NCBI RefSeq assembly: GCF_039523035.1
Contig: NZ_BAAAEN010000023.1
Location: forward strand, 50,345 to 114,344
Source: Pigmentiphaga daeguensis
GTDB taxonomy: Bacteria > Pseudomonadota > Gammaproteobacteria > Burkholderiales > Burkholderiaceae_B
Reading direction: 5' to 3'
DNA length: 64,000 nucleotides
Positions 43,593 to 52,593 of the stretch are shown here, one piece after another. The notes below the pieces were generated by a model. The model ran no database searches. It was not told the origin of the DNA and worked only from the letters and a program-made list of their open reading frames with translations. The stretch's first letter is position 1. Each line of letters begins with the position of its first letter. The position numbers and the translations under genes are program-made.

Positions 43593-44609
43593 TCACATGC
43601 GCGCCAGCACGGCGCCCCATGTGAATCCGCCGCCCACGCCCTGCAGCATCACCAGGTCGCCCCGCTTGACGCGGCCGTCGCGGCGGGCGGCGTCCAGGGC
43701 CAGCGGCACGCTGGCCGCCGAGGTGTTGGCGTGCAGGTCCACCGTGGACACCACGCGTTCGAGCGGGATGCCGAGGCGCTTGGCGGTGGCGTTGATGATG
43801 CGTACGTTGGCCTGGTGGGGAATGAGCCAGTCCAGCTCGGACAGCGGCACGCCCGCTTCCTCCATCACTTCCTGCGCCACGCGGTCGAGCACCGTGACGG
43901 CCTGCTTGAAGACCGCCTGCCCCTCCATCCGCAGGAAGGGATCGCCGGTCACCTCGCCATAGGCCACGTTCCCGGCGGCGCACAGGATCTTGGTCTGGCT
44001 GCCGTCGGCATGCAGCCTGGCGGCCATCACGCCCGGCTCGGGCGAGGCCTCGAGCACCACGGCGCCGGCACCGTCGCCGAACAGCACGCAGGTCGACCGG
44101 TCGTTCCAGTCGAGGATGCGCGAAAAGACCTCGGTGCCGATGACCAGGGCCTTGCGGGCCCGGCCGGCGCGCACGAAGCTGTCGGCGGTGGTCAGCGCGT
44201 AGATGAAGCCCGTGCAGACGGCCTGGACGTCGAAGGCGGCGGCGCGCGAGGCGCCGAGCCTGGCCTGGATCAGGCAGGCCGTGCTGGGAAAGACGAAGTC
44301 GGGTGTCGAGGTGGCGACGACGATGAGGTCGAGCTCGGCGGCGTCGACCCCGGCATCCTGCAGCGCGCGCCGCGCGGCCTCGGTACCCAGGTCGCTGGAC
44401 GTGACGCCGCGCTCGGCGATGTGGCGCTGGCGGATGCCGGTGCGCTCGACGATCCAGGCGTCGGACGTCTCGACGCCGCGCTGGGCCAGTTCGGCCGCCA
44501 GTTCGTCATTGCTGACCACGCGCTCGGGCAGGCAACTGCCCGAACCGACGATTCTCGACCATGCCGCGGGAGCCGGGCTGCTGGACGGATGCGCCGCTGT
44601 TGCACTCAT
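43593..44609 (-). CDS. fabH: 3-oxoacyl-ACP synthase III
   Basis: A protein of 338 aa. A ~17-residue Ala/Pro/Ser extension precedes the core SRIVGSGSCLPERVVSNDEL. The active-site Cys is in VQAVCTGFIYAL, the His in LIPHQANVRI and the Asn in HANTSAASVPLAL. It starts fatty acid synthesis from acetyl-CoA and malonyl-ACP. It overlaps plsX by four bases (ATGA). Confidence 0.96.
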   Translation of the reverse strand: MSATAAHPSSSPAPAAWSRIVGSGSCLPERVVSNDELAAELAQRGVETSDAWIVERTGIRQRHIAERGVTSSDLGTEAARRALQDAGVDAAELDLIVVATSTPDFVFPSTACLIQARLGASRAAAFDVQAVCTGFIYALTTADSFVRAGRARKALVIGTEVFSRILDWNDRSTCVLFGDGAGAVVLEASPEPGVMAARLHADGSQTKILCAAGNVAYGEVTGDPFLRMEGQAVFKQAVTVLDRVAQEVMEEAGVPLSELDWLIPHQANVRIINATAKRLGIPLERVVSTVDLHANTSAASVPLALDAARRDGRVKRGDLVMLQGVGGGFTWGAVLARM

Positions 44610-45682
44610 GCAATATCTCCGTGCGAGGACGGCTCGAGGCCGGCCTCATGCTCGGCCCCGCCGGCCGGCACGCTCGTGATCTGCGCGATGGTTTGCGCAG
44701 TCCGGCCGAGCAAGCCGCTTTCGACCGCGTCGTAGGCGTCCTGCAGGGCCCATTCGAACGCGTAGGTGTCGGCGGAACCATGGCTCTTGATGACGACGCC
44801 GCGCAGCCCCAGCAGTGCCGCTCCGTTGTAGCGGCGCGGATCCACGCGCTGGCGGAAGCGGTTCAGCACCGGCGTGGCGATGGCGCCCATCAACAGCGTG
44901 AACAGGTTTCTCTTGAACTCTTCCTTGATGAAGACGCCCAGCATCTTGGCCAGGCCCTCGGAAGACTTGAGCACGATGTTACCAACAAAGCCATCGCAGA
45001 CAACCACGTCCACGGTGCCCTTGAAGATATCGTTGCCCTCGACGTTGCCGTGGAAGTTCAGCGCGCTGCCGCGCAGCAACTCGGCGGCCTGCTTGACCAC
45101 GTCGTTGCCCTTGATCGCTTCCTCGCCGATGTTGAGCAGGCCCACGGTGGGCCGCTCGCGATGGCCGACGCTGGAAACCAGCGCCGAACCCATGATGGCG
45201 AACTGCAGCAGGTGCTCGGCCGTGCAATCGACGTTGGCGCCCAGGTCCAGGATGACGGTCATGCCGCCCGACTGGTTGGGTATGGCCTTGGCGATGGCGG
45301 GACGATCGATGCCATCGAGCGTCTTGAGCACATAGCGGGAAATGGCCATCCATGCGCCGGTATTGCCCGCCGAGACGCAGGCGTCGGCCTGGCCGTCGCG
45401 CACGAGTTCGGCGGCGATGCGCATGGAGGAATCTTTCTTGCGGCGCAGCGCGACCTCGACCTTGTCGTCCATGGTGACGACTTCGGTAGCAGGCACGATG
45501 CGCAGCCTCTCCCGCTGGGCGGAAGAGGCCTTGGCCTGCGCCAGGCGGGCTTCGACCTGGTCGGCCAGGCCGACCAGCAGCAGCTCGACACCGGGATGGC
45601 GGTCGGCGAACGCCAGGGCAGCAGGAATCGTCACGGGCAAGCCGAAATCGCCTCCCATGCAATCGATCGCGATACGGATCAT
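44606..45682 (-). CDS. plsX: Phosphate acyltransferase
   Basis: A protein of 358 aa starting MIRIAIDCMGGDFGLPVTI, the standard PlsX N-terminus; an ATG two codons earlier (45688) is possible. Further signatures: CVSAGNTGAWMAISRYVLKTLDG, LGANVDCTAEHLLQFA, GNVEGNDIFKGTVDVVVCDGFVGNIVLKS and YNGAALLGLRGVVIKSHGSAD. It makes acyl-phosphate from acyl-ACP for phospholipid synthesis. It follows rpmF with a 229-base gap in which I see no gene. Confidence 0.96.
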   Translation of the reverse strand: MIRIAIDCMGGDFGLPVTIPAALAFADRHPGVELLLVGLADQVEARLAQAKASSAQRERLRIVPATEVVTMDDKVEVALRRKKDSSMRIAAELVRDGQADACVSAGNTGAWMAISRYVLKTLDGIDRPAIAKAIPNQSGGMTVILDLGANVDCTAEHLLQFAIMGSALVSSVGHRERPTVGLLNIGEEAIKGNDVVKQAAELLRGSALNFHGNVEGNDIFKGTVDVVVCDGFVGNIVLKSSEGLAKMLGVFIKEEFKRNLFTLLMGAIATPVLNRFRQRVDPRRYNGAALLGLRGVVIKSHGSADTYAFEWALQDAYDAVESGLLGRTAQTIAQITSVPAGGAEHEAGLEPSSHGDIA

Positions 45683-45911
45683 AGCCATGGACGCAGAAAC
45701 GCCTGCCCGCGCGCGCGGCGGCTGCCCGGATCGCTACAGACGCAAGCTGTATCGGTCATCGGCAAACCTGGTTCGGCGGGACAGACAAGACCGGAAAAAC
45801 CATTCCGCAAGTGCCCAGGGGAGGAACGCCGACCTTGCGGCCTCGCGGCGTCCGCATTCCACCCCTGAGTAAACGACCCCAGTGCAAGGGACTGCCCAGG
45901 GCCGTTCGGTA

Positions 45912-46094
45912 TCACTCGTCGTTCTTGGTCTTGAGGACTTTGCGACCGCGATAGATGCCGTTGGGGCTGATGTGGTGACGCAGGTGCGTCTCGCCCGTGG
46001 TCGGTTCGACCGCAACGGGGGGATTGGTCAGGAAATCGTGCGCGCGGTGCATGCCACGCTTGGAAGGCGACTTTTTGTTTTGCTGAACGGCCAT
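45912..46094 (-). CDS. rpmF: 50S ribosomal protein L32
   Basis: A protein of 60 aa beginning MAVQQNKKSPSKRGMHRAHD, the L32 consensus, with HHISPNGIYRGRKVL near the end. It has no cysteines, so it is the zinc-free form. It is in the conserved yceD-rpmF-plsX order that links ribosome and lipid synthesis. Confidence 0.98.
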   Translation of the reverse strand: MAVQQNKKSPSKRGMHRAHDFLTNPPVAVEPTTGETHLRHHISPNGIYRGRKVLKTKNDE

Positions 46095-46313
46095 GTGACT
46101 GGACTCCTAGGAACGGCGCGCATTGTAAGCCAGATGCCTACGCGTGACCGCCGCGAGTTCTAAAACCTGCTTTCTCGAATGATGACGGCGGTCTGCGCAG
46201 GCTTGCCCGAAACGCCGTCCAAAAACCCAAACTACTACGAAAACGCTTACAACGATCGCTTACTTGTCCGCATCGCGCCGGACGCGAAGCCCGAGGCCCC
46301 AATCCGGTTCGCT

Positions 46314-46337
46314 GCGACTATACACAAAATATGTCGC
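46314..46337. promoter_or_regulatory. Imperfect dyad just after yceD
   Basis: GCGAC and GTCGC flank an AT-rich centre containing ATACACAAAATAT. It sits directly downstream of the yceD stop and 240 bases upstream of rpmF. On the minus strand it includes TATAGT, a possible -10. The 243-base gap otherwise holds no visible gene. Confidence 0.3.
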
Positions 46338-46910
46338 TTATTTGCCGACATCGCCCGTCGAGCCTTTCAGCCCGGCCAGCACCGCGAACGGCGACGGCTT
46401 TTTCTCGGGCGCATCGCCCGAGGATCCGCCCCCGCCGTCGGGACAGACGTCGTGCCGAGGGACGTACGGCACGCTCAGGATCAGCTCGTCCTCGACCTGC
46501 TCGAACAGATCGAAGCGACGCGACCCCAGCACTTTCTCGAAATCCTGCCCCGAACCGAGCTCTTCCAGGTCGGACTCGTCGAACGAGTCCGGGTCGTCGA
46601 GCTCGGCCTCGGTTTCGACCAGCTGCAGCGCGACCTCGGATTCGATGGGCATCGCCAGCGGCCCCAGGCAACGCTGGCACTGCACGGTCAGGACCGTTTC
46701 GACAGCGAGCCGGATCAGGGGTTCGCCCAGCGGACCGCGGTCGGCCTGGGCCGACCAGCGCACTACCGCGGAAGGATCCTGCTCGGGCAAGCCGTCCAGC
46801 AACCGGACGAAACGCGCGAGCGGCGCGCTGCCTTCGAGCGACCGCCCGAGCCGAACGAACTCGAACGCATCGATGTGGCGCACCGCGCCGGGTTCGCTGG
46901 ACTCTTTCAC
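46338..46910 (-). CDS. yceD: DUF177 (YceD) family protein, 23S rRNA accumulation protein-like
   Basis: A protein of 190 aa from a GTG at 46910. Family features: RHIDAFEFVRLGRSLEG near the start, the paired cysteines in VLTVQCQRCLGPLAMPIE, an acidic middle and EDELILSVPYVPRHD before a C-terminal PSPFAVLAGLKG. In other bacteria YceD is required for normal 23S rRNA and precedes rpmF, as here. The start is chosen to match a promoter about 58 bases upstream; a longer frame exists but runs opposite the maf gene. Confidence 0.88.
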   Translation of the reverse strand: MKESSEPGAVRHIDAFEFVRLGRSLEGSAPLARFVRLLDGLPEQDPSAVVRWSAQADRGPLGEPLIRLAVETVLTVQCQRCLGPLAMPIESEVALQLVETEAELDDPDSFDESDLEELGSGQDFEKVLGSRRFDLFEQVEDELILSVPYVPRHDVCPDGGGGSSGDAPEKKPSPFAVLAGLKGSTGDVGK

Positions 46911-46967
46911 GACCTGCCGCCTTGCATGTTTTTCCCTTGGTGGAAAAGAAGCTCGGGAAAACGTTGG

Positions 46968-46997
46968 ATAATAGCGTGAAAACCCGAAAAGAGTCAA
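46968..46997 (-). promoter_or_regulatory. Sigma-70-type promoter of yceD-rpmF-plsX-fab
   Basis: On the minus strand TTGACT (46997-46992), 18 bases, TATTAT (46973-46968). Both hexamers match consensus in five of six positions. Transcription would begin near 46961, giving a 50-base leader before the yceD GTG. It is the best match to a housekeeping promoter I found in the window. Confidence 0.6.
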
Positions 46998-47020
46998 ACA
47001 AGTCAAACACTTATCCCACC

Positions 47021-47638
47021 ATGGCAAGCTCCGAAACCACGGCGCGGTCCCTGATCCTCGCCTCGACCTCCCCCTACCGCCGCGAGCTGCTCGAACGGCT
47101 GAGGCTTCCCTTCTCCGTAGCCGCGCCCGGCGTGGACGAAACACCGGTTCCGGGCGAAGCGCCCGAGGACCTGGCCCTGCGACTGGCCCTGGCCAAGGCC
47201 CGCGCCGTGAGCCAGGCCCGTCCGGGCGCCCTGGTGATCGGTTCGGACCAGGTCGCGACGGTGGACGGGGCCCCCATCGGCAAGCCCGGCGGCTTCGAGC
47301 AGGCGCTCGCGCAATTGCAGGCCATGCGCGGCCGCACGGTTTTCTTCCACACCGCCGTGGCCGTGGATGACGGCCGGCGGCCGGCGACCGCCGTCGTAAG
47401 CACGCGATGCATGTTGCGCGAACTGTCCGACCGGGCGCTGCGCGCCTACCTGCACGCCGAGCGCCCCTACGACACGGCCGGCAGCGCCAAGGCCGAGGCG
47501 CTGGGCATCGCGCTCATGGAGCGCATAGAAAGCGACGACCCCACCGCCCTGATCGGCCTGCCGCTGATCGCCCTGACCCGGCTGCTGGCCGGCTTCGGCA
47601 TGGACCCGCTGGACGCGCTCGAGGAGCCCCGGGCATGA
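47021..47638 (+). CDS. Maf/YceF-type nucleotide pyrophosphatase
   Basis: A protein of 205 aa. It opens with LILASTSPYRRELLERL and contains the Maf motifs GSDQVATVDG and GKPGGFEQALAQLQAMRGRTVFFHTAVAV, plus DTAGSAKAEALG. Its position divergent to yceD-rpmF marks it as the YceF subgroup (7-methyl-GTP pyrophosphatase in E. coli). It probably cleans modified nucleotides from the pool. ATGA overlap with the next gene. Confidence 0.93.
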   Translation: MASSETTARSLILASTSPYRRELLERLRLPFSVAAPGVDETPVPGEAPEDLALRLALAKARAVSQARPGALVIGSDQVATVDGAPIGKPGGFEQALAQLQAMRGRTVFFHTAVAVDDGRRPATAVVSTRCMLRELSDRALRAYLHAERPYDTAGSAKAEALGIALMERIESDDPTALIGLPLIALTRLLAGFGMDPLDALEEPRA

Positions 47639-48354
47639 AATCCTCCGGCATCCTGCACCTGGTCCCCGTCTCGCTGGGCGACGCGCCGCCCGAGCGCTGG
47701 CTGCCCGCCGAGGCCCGTGCCCTGGCCGGCCGGCTGGACACCTACATCGCCGAGAATGCCAAGACCGCGCGCGCTTTCCTGAAGGCCATCGGCACCGTGC
47801 GGCCCATCCAGGAAATCACCATCCACACCCTGGATGCCCGTACCGACGACCGCGACATCGCCGCCTGGCTCAAGCCCATCGCGGCGGGCGGCGAAATCGG
47901 ACTGGTCTCAGAGGCCGGCTGCCCGGCGGTGGCCGACCCCGGCGCGCGCGTGGCCCGCGCCGCGCATGCCATGGGCATACGCGTGCAGCCGTGGGTGGGC
48001 CCCTCCTCCATCCTGCTCGGCCTGATGGCCAGCGGCCTGGACGGCCAGCGCTTCGCCTTCCACGGCTACGCGCCGGTCGACGCGGGCGAGCGTGCTCGCC
48101 AGTTGCGAGAGTGGGAGCAAACCTCGGCGCGGCACAACCAGACCCAGCTCCTGATCGAGACGCCCTATCGCAACGGCGCCATGTTCGCGACGATGCTGGC
48201 CACGCTGCGGCCGGCGACCCTGCTGTGCGTCGCCCGCTCGCTCACCACGGATCGCGAATGGGTGCGCACGAACAGCGTCGCGGACTGGAAGCGCCTGCCG
48301 CCGCCCGACCTGGACAAGCAGCCCACGCTGTTCCTGTTCCTGGCCAAGGGCTGA
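47635..48354 (+). CDS. SAM-dependent methyltransferase, RsmI/tetrapyrrole-methylase fold
   Basis: A protein of 239 aa. It starts SSGILHLVPVSLGDAPPERWLP in place of the RsmI LYVVPTPIGNLxD run, and has GEIGLVSEAGCPAVADPGARVARAAHAMG, WVGPSSILLGLMASGLDGQRFAFHGY and RHNQTQLLIETPYRNGAM. These are typical of a SAM-binding tetrapyrrole-methylase domain used by rRNA methylase relatives. It is coupled to the maf gene by ATGA. The substrate is probably RNA; this is not proven. Confidence 0.88.
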   Translation: MKSSGILHLVPVSLGDAPPERWLPAEARALAGRLDTYIAENAKTARAFLKAIGTVRPIQEITIHTLDARTDDRDIAAWLKPIAAGGEIGLVSEAGCPAVADPGARVARAAHAMGIRVQPWVGPSSILLGLMASGLDGQRFAFHGYAPVDAGERARQLREWEQTSARHNQTQLLIETPYRNGAMFATMLATLRPATLLCVARSLTTDREWVRTNSVADWKRLPPPDLDKQPTLFLFLAKG

Positions 48355-48460
48355 CCAGGCACTGCATCACATGCGATAAACGGATAACCAAGCACGAAAG
48401 AAATCGTTGGGCGGCCAGCCTTCCGTCTCTAGCATCCTTGGACATGAACGACCGGCATGC

Positions 48461-48481
48461 GGGAGAAGGCGCTCTTCTCCC
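48461..48481. repeat. Hairpin in leader of flavoprotein operon
   Basis: GGGAGAA, loop GGCGCTC, TTCTCCC, 50 bases before the flavoprotein start. It is part of a 177-base control region that also has ATAACC, then AAAGAAATCGTT around 48391-48416. That resembles the loose pattern of CysB-controlled sulphur-starvation promoters; inference only. Confidence 0.35.
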
Positions 48482-48531
48482 GCTGCGGTCCCCCGCACTC
48501 CGGCCCACGGCCGGTTCCAGGAGAGACGAAC

Positions 48532-50172
48532 ATGGCGGTACGCGATTTGCACCCCCTGCCCGGCATCGAAGCCTCGGTCCGGCACGATGCCGATGTGCTG
48601 ATCATAGGAGGCGGCCCGGCCGGCACGTGGGCCGCCGTCAGCGCGGCCGCACGCGGCGCGCGCGCGCTGCTGGCGGACAAGGGATACTGCGGCACCTCCG
48701 GCGCGACCGCGCCCTCCGGCACCGGGGTATGGCACGTCCCGCGCGACACCGCCGCGCGCGAGAAGGCCAAGGCCAGCCGACTGGAAATGGGCGGCTTCCT
48801 GGCCGAGCACGCCTGGATGGACCGCGTGCTGGAACAGACGTGGAACAACATCGAGACACTGACGGAATGGGGCTACCCCTTTCCGCAGGACGAACACGGC
48901 CAGTTGCACCGGACCTCGCTGCAGGGCCCGGACTACATGCGGCTGATGCGCAAGGCGGCCAAGCAGGCGGGCGCGCGCATCCTCGACCACAGCCCGGTGC
49001 TGGAGCTGCTGGTGGACGAGCACGGCACGGTCTGCGGCGCCTTCGGCATCAACCGCCAGACGGGTTCGACGTGGGTGGCCCGCGCCGGCGCGGTGGTGCT
49101 GGCCACGGGCGGCTGCGCCTTCCTGAGCCGCGCGCTGGGCTGCAACGTCCTGACCGGCGACGGCTACCTGCTCGGAGCCGAAGCCGGGGCCGAGCTGTCG
49201 GGCATGGAGTTCTCCAACGCCTATGGACTGGGCCCGGCCTTCGCGTCGGTCACCAAGTCCCTGTTCTACAACTGGGCGACCTTCTACGACCGCGATGGAC
49301 AACGCATCGAGGGGGCGGGCTCGTCGCGCGGACGCGGCGTCATCGCCAGGACGCTGGCGACCCAGCCCGTCTACGCCTGCCTGGACCGCGCCGACGCATC
49401 CATCCGCGCCTGGATGCGCACCGCCCAGCCCAACTTCTTCGTCCCCTTCGACCGGCAGGGCATCGATCCCTTCACCCAGCACTTCCCGGTCACGCTGCGC
49501 CTGGAAGGCACGGTGCGCGGCACCGGCGGCCTGCATGTGGTCGACGATGACTGCGCCACGACGGTGGCCGGGCTGTATGCCGCGGGCGACGCCGCCACGC
49601 GCGAGCTGATCTGCGGAGCCTTCACCGGCGGAGGCAGCCACAACGCCGCATGGGCCATGTCCTCGGGTTTCTGGGCCGGTGCCGGCGCCGCCCGGTTCGC
49701 CCGCGAGGCGCGCGCCTTCGGCCATCGCAACGTCCATCGCGCCGGCGTCGCCGGGCTGGGCGGCAACCCGTCCGCCCCGTGGGACGCGGACGCGGTCATC
49801 CGCGCGGTGCAGGCCGAGGTGTTTCCCACCGAACGCAACTGGACGCGCAGCGGACCGCTGCTGGAGGACTCGCTGCGACGGCTGGATGCACTATGGGCCC
49901 GCGTGCGCCACGGACGCCCCGCGGGCACGGGCACGCAGTGGGTGCGCGCCCGCGAGGCGGCGGCCATGCTGGCAACCTCGCGCTGGATGTATCGCAGCGC
50001 CCTGCGACGCACCGAAACGCGCGGCATGCACCGGCGCGCCGAGCACGCGGCCGTCGACCCCGCCCAGCACCATCGGCTGGTCAGCGGCGGATTGGACGAG
50101 GTCTGGGTGCGCACGCAGGCCGTCTCGACGCCCGCGACCCCGGGCGCCTACACGGGCAAGGTGGCGGCATGA
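48532..50172 (+). CDS. FAD-dependent oxidoreductase, fumarate reductase/adenylylsulfate reductase flavoprotein-like
   Basis: A protein of 546 aa. The Rossmann FAD motif is DVLIIGGGPAGTWAAVSAAARGARALLADKGYCGTSGAT. GYLLGAEAGAELSGMEF and GGLHVVDDDCATTVAGLYAAGD follow, as in the succinate dehydrogenase/fumarate reductase flavoprotein family; a helical C-terminal domain ends the protein. AGGAGAGACGAAC precedes the ATG. It is coupled by ATGA to a two-cluster ferredoxin, the partner arrangement of AprAB-like enzymes, and followed by a sulfonate-type importer. It is possibly a redox enzyme for an imported organosulfur or nitrogen compound. The true substrate is unknown. Confidence 0.87.
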   Translation: MAVRDLHPLPGIEASVRHDADVLIIGGGPAGTWAAVSAAARGARALLADKGYCGTSGATAPSGTGVWHVPRDTAAREKAKASRLEMGGFLAEHAWMDRVLEQTWNNIETLTEWGYPFPQDEHGQLHRTSLQGPDYMRLMRKAAKQAGARILDHSPVLELLVDEHGTVCGAFGINRQTGSTWVARAGAVVLATGGCAFLSRALGCNVLTGDGYLLGAEAGAELSGMEFSNAYGLGPAFASVTKSLFYNWATFYDRDGQRIEGAGSSRGRGVIARTLATQPVYACLDRADASIRAWMRTAQPNFFVPFDRQGIDPFTQHFPVTLRLEGTVRGTGGLHVVDDDCATTVAGLYAAGDAATRELICGAFTGGGSHNAAWAMSSGFWAGAGAARFAREARAFGHRNVHRAGVAGLGGNPSAPWDADAVIRAVQAEVFPTERNWTRSGPLLEDSLRRLDALWARVRHGRPAGTGTQWVRAREAAAMLATSRWMYRSALRRTETRGMHRRAEHAAVDPAQHHRLVSGGLDEVWVRTQAVSTPATPGAYTGKVAA

Positions 50173-50492
50173 TCGAGATCGTCAGCGCCGAACGCTGCAC
50201 CGCCTGCAACATCTGCGTGCACGCCTGCCCCACGAACGTCTTCGATCTCGTTCCCGGCGGCCCGCCGCGCATCGCGCGGCAATCCGATTGCCAGACCTGC
50301 TTCATGTGCGAGCTCTACTGCCCGGTGGACGCGCTGTACGTGGCGCCGTCGGCCGACGCCGCGCAGGCGGTCGAGGAAGCCGCGGCGCAACCCTTGATGG
50401 GCAGCTACCGTGCCGCGATCGGCTGGGGCGCCGGGCGCACGGCGACGGCACGGCGCGACAGCAGCTTCGAGCTGTTGATACGCGCGCATTGA
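50169..50492 (+). CDS. 2x[4Fe-4S] ferredoxin-like protein
   Basis: A protein of 107 aa. Two intact cluster motifs: CTACNICVHACP near residue 10 and CQTCFMCELYCP near residue 41. It is followed by a C-terminal tail of about 45 residues without cysteines. It would take electrons to or from the flavoprotein with which it is translationally coupled (ATGA overlap). The pair resembles the AprB-AprA layout. After it comes a 200-base gap filled mostly by repeat copy 5. Confidence 0.92.
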   Translation: MIEIVSAERCTACNICVHACPTNVFDLVPGGPPRIARQSDCQTCFMCELYCPVDALYVAPSADAAQAVEEAAAQPLMGSYRAAIGWGAGRTATARRDSSFELLIRAH

Positions 50493-50495
50493 TAG

Positions 50496-50655
50496 AGCCC
50501 CCCTACGCGCTTGCGCGCGCCCTGCACGGGTGAGCCCCCAGTCGCTACGCGGCAGCCCCCCCCACAGGGGGCCGGGGCCCGCCCTGGGGCGGCCCGCGCC
50601 CCGTGGGGGCGGCACCGGCGGACCGGCGGAGCCGGATCCGCTGTGCCCTGGCAAC
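50496..50655 (+). repeat. Dispersed intergenic repeat, copy 5 (ferredoxin-ABC gap)
   Basis: The full-length form, with the same order as copy 2: CCCCCTACGCGC, a GAGCCCCCAG segment, AGCCCCCCC...GGGGG, GGCGGCACCGGC, core GGACCGGCGGAGCCGGATCC, GCTGTGCCCTGGCAAC. It separates the flavoprotein pair from the transporter genes and may break or modulate the operon. Confidence 0.8.
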
Positions 50656-50692
50656 GGCTGGGGGCATCGTCATTTTCAACAAGGATAGGAAT

Positions 50693-51748
50693 ATGCGGTT
50701 CATTCGTTATGCGGCGGCGGCGGTGGTGTCGGGATTGGTGGCGGCGGGCGCGCAGGCGCAGGGCTGGCCGGAGCAGGTGCGGTTCGGCGGGTTCGGACAG
50801 GGATTCGGCAAGCCCTATGGGCTGGCGGTGCTGGCGATCGCCCAGGGCAAGGGATTCATCGCCGATGAATTCAAGGGCACGCCGGTCAAGCTGAGCTTCG
50901 AGTACTTCACGGGCACGGGGCCGGCGATCAACGAGGCCATCGCCAACAAGCGGCTGGATTTCGCCCAGTACGGCTCGCTGCCCAACATCGTCGGCCGCGC
51001 CAACGGGCTGCCCACGCGCATCGTGGCCTCGTACGGCTACACCACCATCTTCGGCGTGGCCCGGCCCGACCTGCCGGTCAGGTCGTTCAAGGACCTCAAG
51101 GGCAAGCGGGTGGCCGTGGCCAAGGGCACGGTGCTCCACTGGGCCTTCCTGAAGGCCCTGGAGGGAAACGGCCTGACCCTCAAGGACGTGACCCTGCTCG
51201 ACCTGGCCACCGCAGACCAGTTGGCGGCGCTCACGGCAGGCAGCGTGGACGCGGTGATCGGTTCGAGCGTGCTGCTGTCGCTGCGCGACAAGGGACTGGC
51301 CAAGGTGTTCTACAGCTCGCACGACATCGGCCCCAAGGCAGCCGGCTTCGGCGCGATCACGGTGACGGAATCGTTCGAGCAGCGCTACCCCGAGGCCACG
51401 CAGCGCGTGGTGCGCGGGCTGGTGCGCGCGGCGGAGTGGCTGGGCCATGAGGAGAACCGCGAGGAAGCCCTGCAGATCTGGACCCGCTCCGGCGTGCCCT
51501 ACCCGGCACTGCGCGACGAATATGCGGGCGTGGCGCTCAAGGACGTATTCAATCCGCGCATCGACGAGTTCTTCATCTCCCAGTACCGCGACGCCATCGC
51601 CTTCAGCCGGGAACAGAAACTGATCCGCTCGGGCATCGACCTGCAGCAATGGTTCCTGCCCCGGTACGTCGACCAGGCGCTCGACCAACTCGGCCTGCAG
51701 CGAACCTGGCCACGGCGTGACGCCAGCGGCAAGCCGCTGGAAGGCTGA
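50693..51748 (+). CDS. ABC transporter substrate-binding protein (SsuA/NMT1-like)
   Basis: A protein of 351 aa. The signal peptide MRFIRYAAAAVVSGLVAAGAQAQ is followed by a two-lobed NMT1/THI5-like binding domain (PYGLAVLAIAQGKGFIADEF, RLDFAQYGSLPNIVGRANGLPTRIV, DLKGKRVAVAKGTVLHWAFLKALEGNGL). This family serves sulfonate, taurine, nitrate and thiamine-precursor importers. AGGATAGGAAT precedes the ATG. It is first gene of the transporter set. Confidence 0.93.
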   Translation: MRFIRYAAAAVVSGLVAAGAQAQGWPEQVRFGGFGQGFGKPYGLAVLAIAQGKGFIADEFKGTPVKLSFEYFTGTGPAINEAIANKRLDFAQYGSLPNIVGRANGLPTRIVASYGYTTIFGVARPDLPVRSFKDLKGKRVAVAKGTVLHWAFLKALEGNGLTLKDVTLLDLATADQLAALTAGSVDAVIGSSVLLSLRDKGLAKVFYSSHDIGPKAAGFGAITVTESFEQRYPEATQRVVRGLVRAAEWLGHEENREEALQIWTRSGVPYPALRDEYAGVALKDVFNPRIDEFFISQYRDAIAFSREQKLIRSGIDLQQWFLPRYVDQALDQLGLQRTWPRRDASGKPLEG

Positions 51749-51762
51749 GCGGAGCGACAGCC

Positions 51763-52593
51763 ATGGCTTCCCATACCGACGCCCGCCTGGACGCGATCGC
51801 CGTCCCCGCCTCCACGCCTCGCCCTCGCCCTTCGCGGGCCTGGCGCGCCGCGCTGCTTCCCCTGCTGCTGCCGGCCTTGGCGCTGTGCGCCTGGCAACTG
51901 GCCGCCTCGCAGGGCTGGGTGGCACCACAGATCCTGCCGGCGCCGGAACAGGTATGGGCCAGCTTCGTGGAACTGCTGGAGAACGGCGACATCGCCGCGA
52001 ACTTCGCCGTCAGCCTGCACCGCATCGGCATGGGTTTCCTGCTGGGCGCCGCGCTGGGCCTGGCCACCGGCATCGCGCTGGGGGTCTCGAACACCGCGCG
52101 CGACTATCTCGACCCGCTGCTGCGCGCGCTGTTCGCCATTCCGTCCATCGGCTGGATACCCATCCTGATCCTGGTCTTCGGCATCGCCGAGACGCTGAAG
52201 ATCCTGATCATCGCCAAGGCGGTCTTCGTGCCCATCGTCATCAATACCGCCCAGGGCATACGCGACATCCCCAAGACCCACCTCGAAACCGCGCGGGTGC
52301 TGCGCCTGCGGCCCTGGACCCGCTTCATCCGGGTGATCGCGCCCGCCAGCCTGGGCCCGGTCTTCAGCGGCGTGCGGCTGGGTCTGGGCCACGCGTTCAT
52401 CGCCCTGATCGTCGTCGAGATGCTGGCCGCCACCGAGGGCATCGGCTACATGATGGTGTGGGGCCGCAAGCAGTTCCAGACCGACATCGTGATCGTCGGC
52501 ATGATCGTGGTGGGGCTGGCGGGCTTCGCGCTGGATCGCGCCCTGCTGGCCATCGAGCAGATCCTGAACCGCAAGGTGCCGCCCCATGGCTGA
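51763..52593 (+). CDS. ABC transporter permease (SsuC/TauC-like)
   Basis: A protein of 276 aa with about six membrane helices. The cytoplasmic EAA-type loop is ETARVLRLRPWTRFIRVIAPASLGPVFSGVRLGLGHAFIALI. A Pro-rich cytoplasmic N-terminus precedes helix 1 (LLPLLLPALALCAWQLAAS). It overlaps the second permease by 8 bases. Confidence 0.93.
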   Translation: MASHTDARLDAIAVPASTPRPRPSRAWRAALLPLLLPALALCAWQLAASQGWVAPQILPAPEQVWASFVELLENGDIAANFAVSLHRIGMGFLLGAALGLATGIALGVSNTARDYLDPLLRALFAIPSIGWIPILILVFGIAETLKILIIAKAVFVPIVINTAQGIRDIPKTHLETARVLRLRPWTRFIRVIAPASLGPVFSGVRLGLGHAFIALIVVEMLAATEGIGYMMVWGRKQFQTDIVIVGMIVVGLAGFALDRALLAIEQILNRKVPPHG

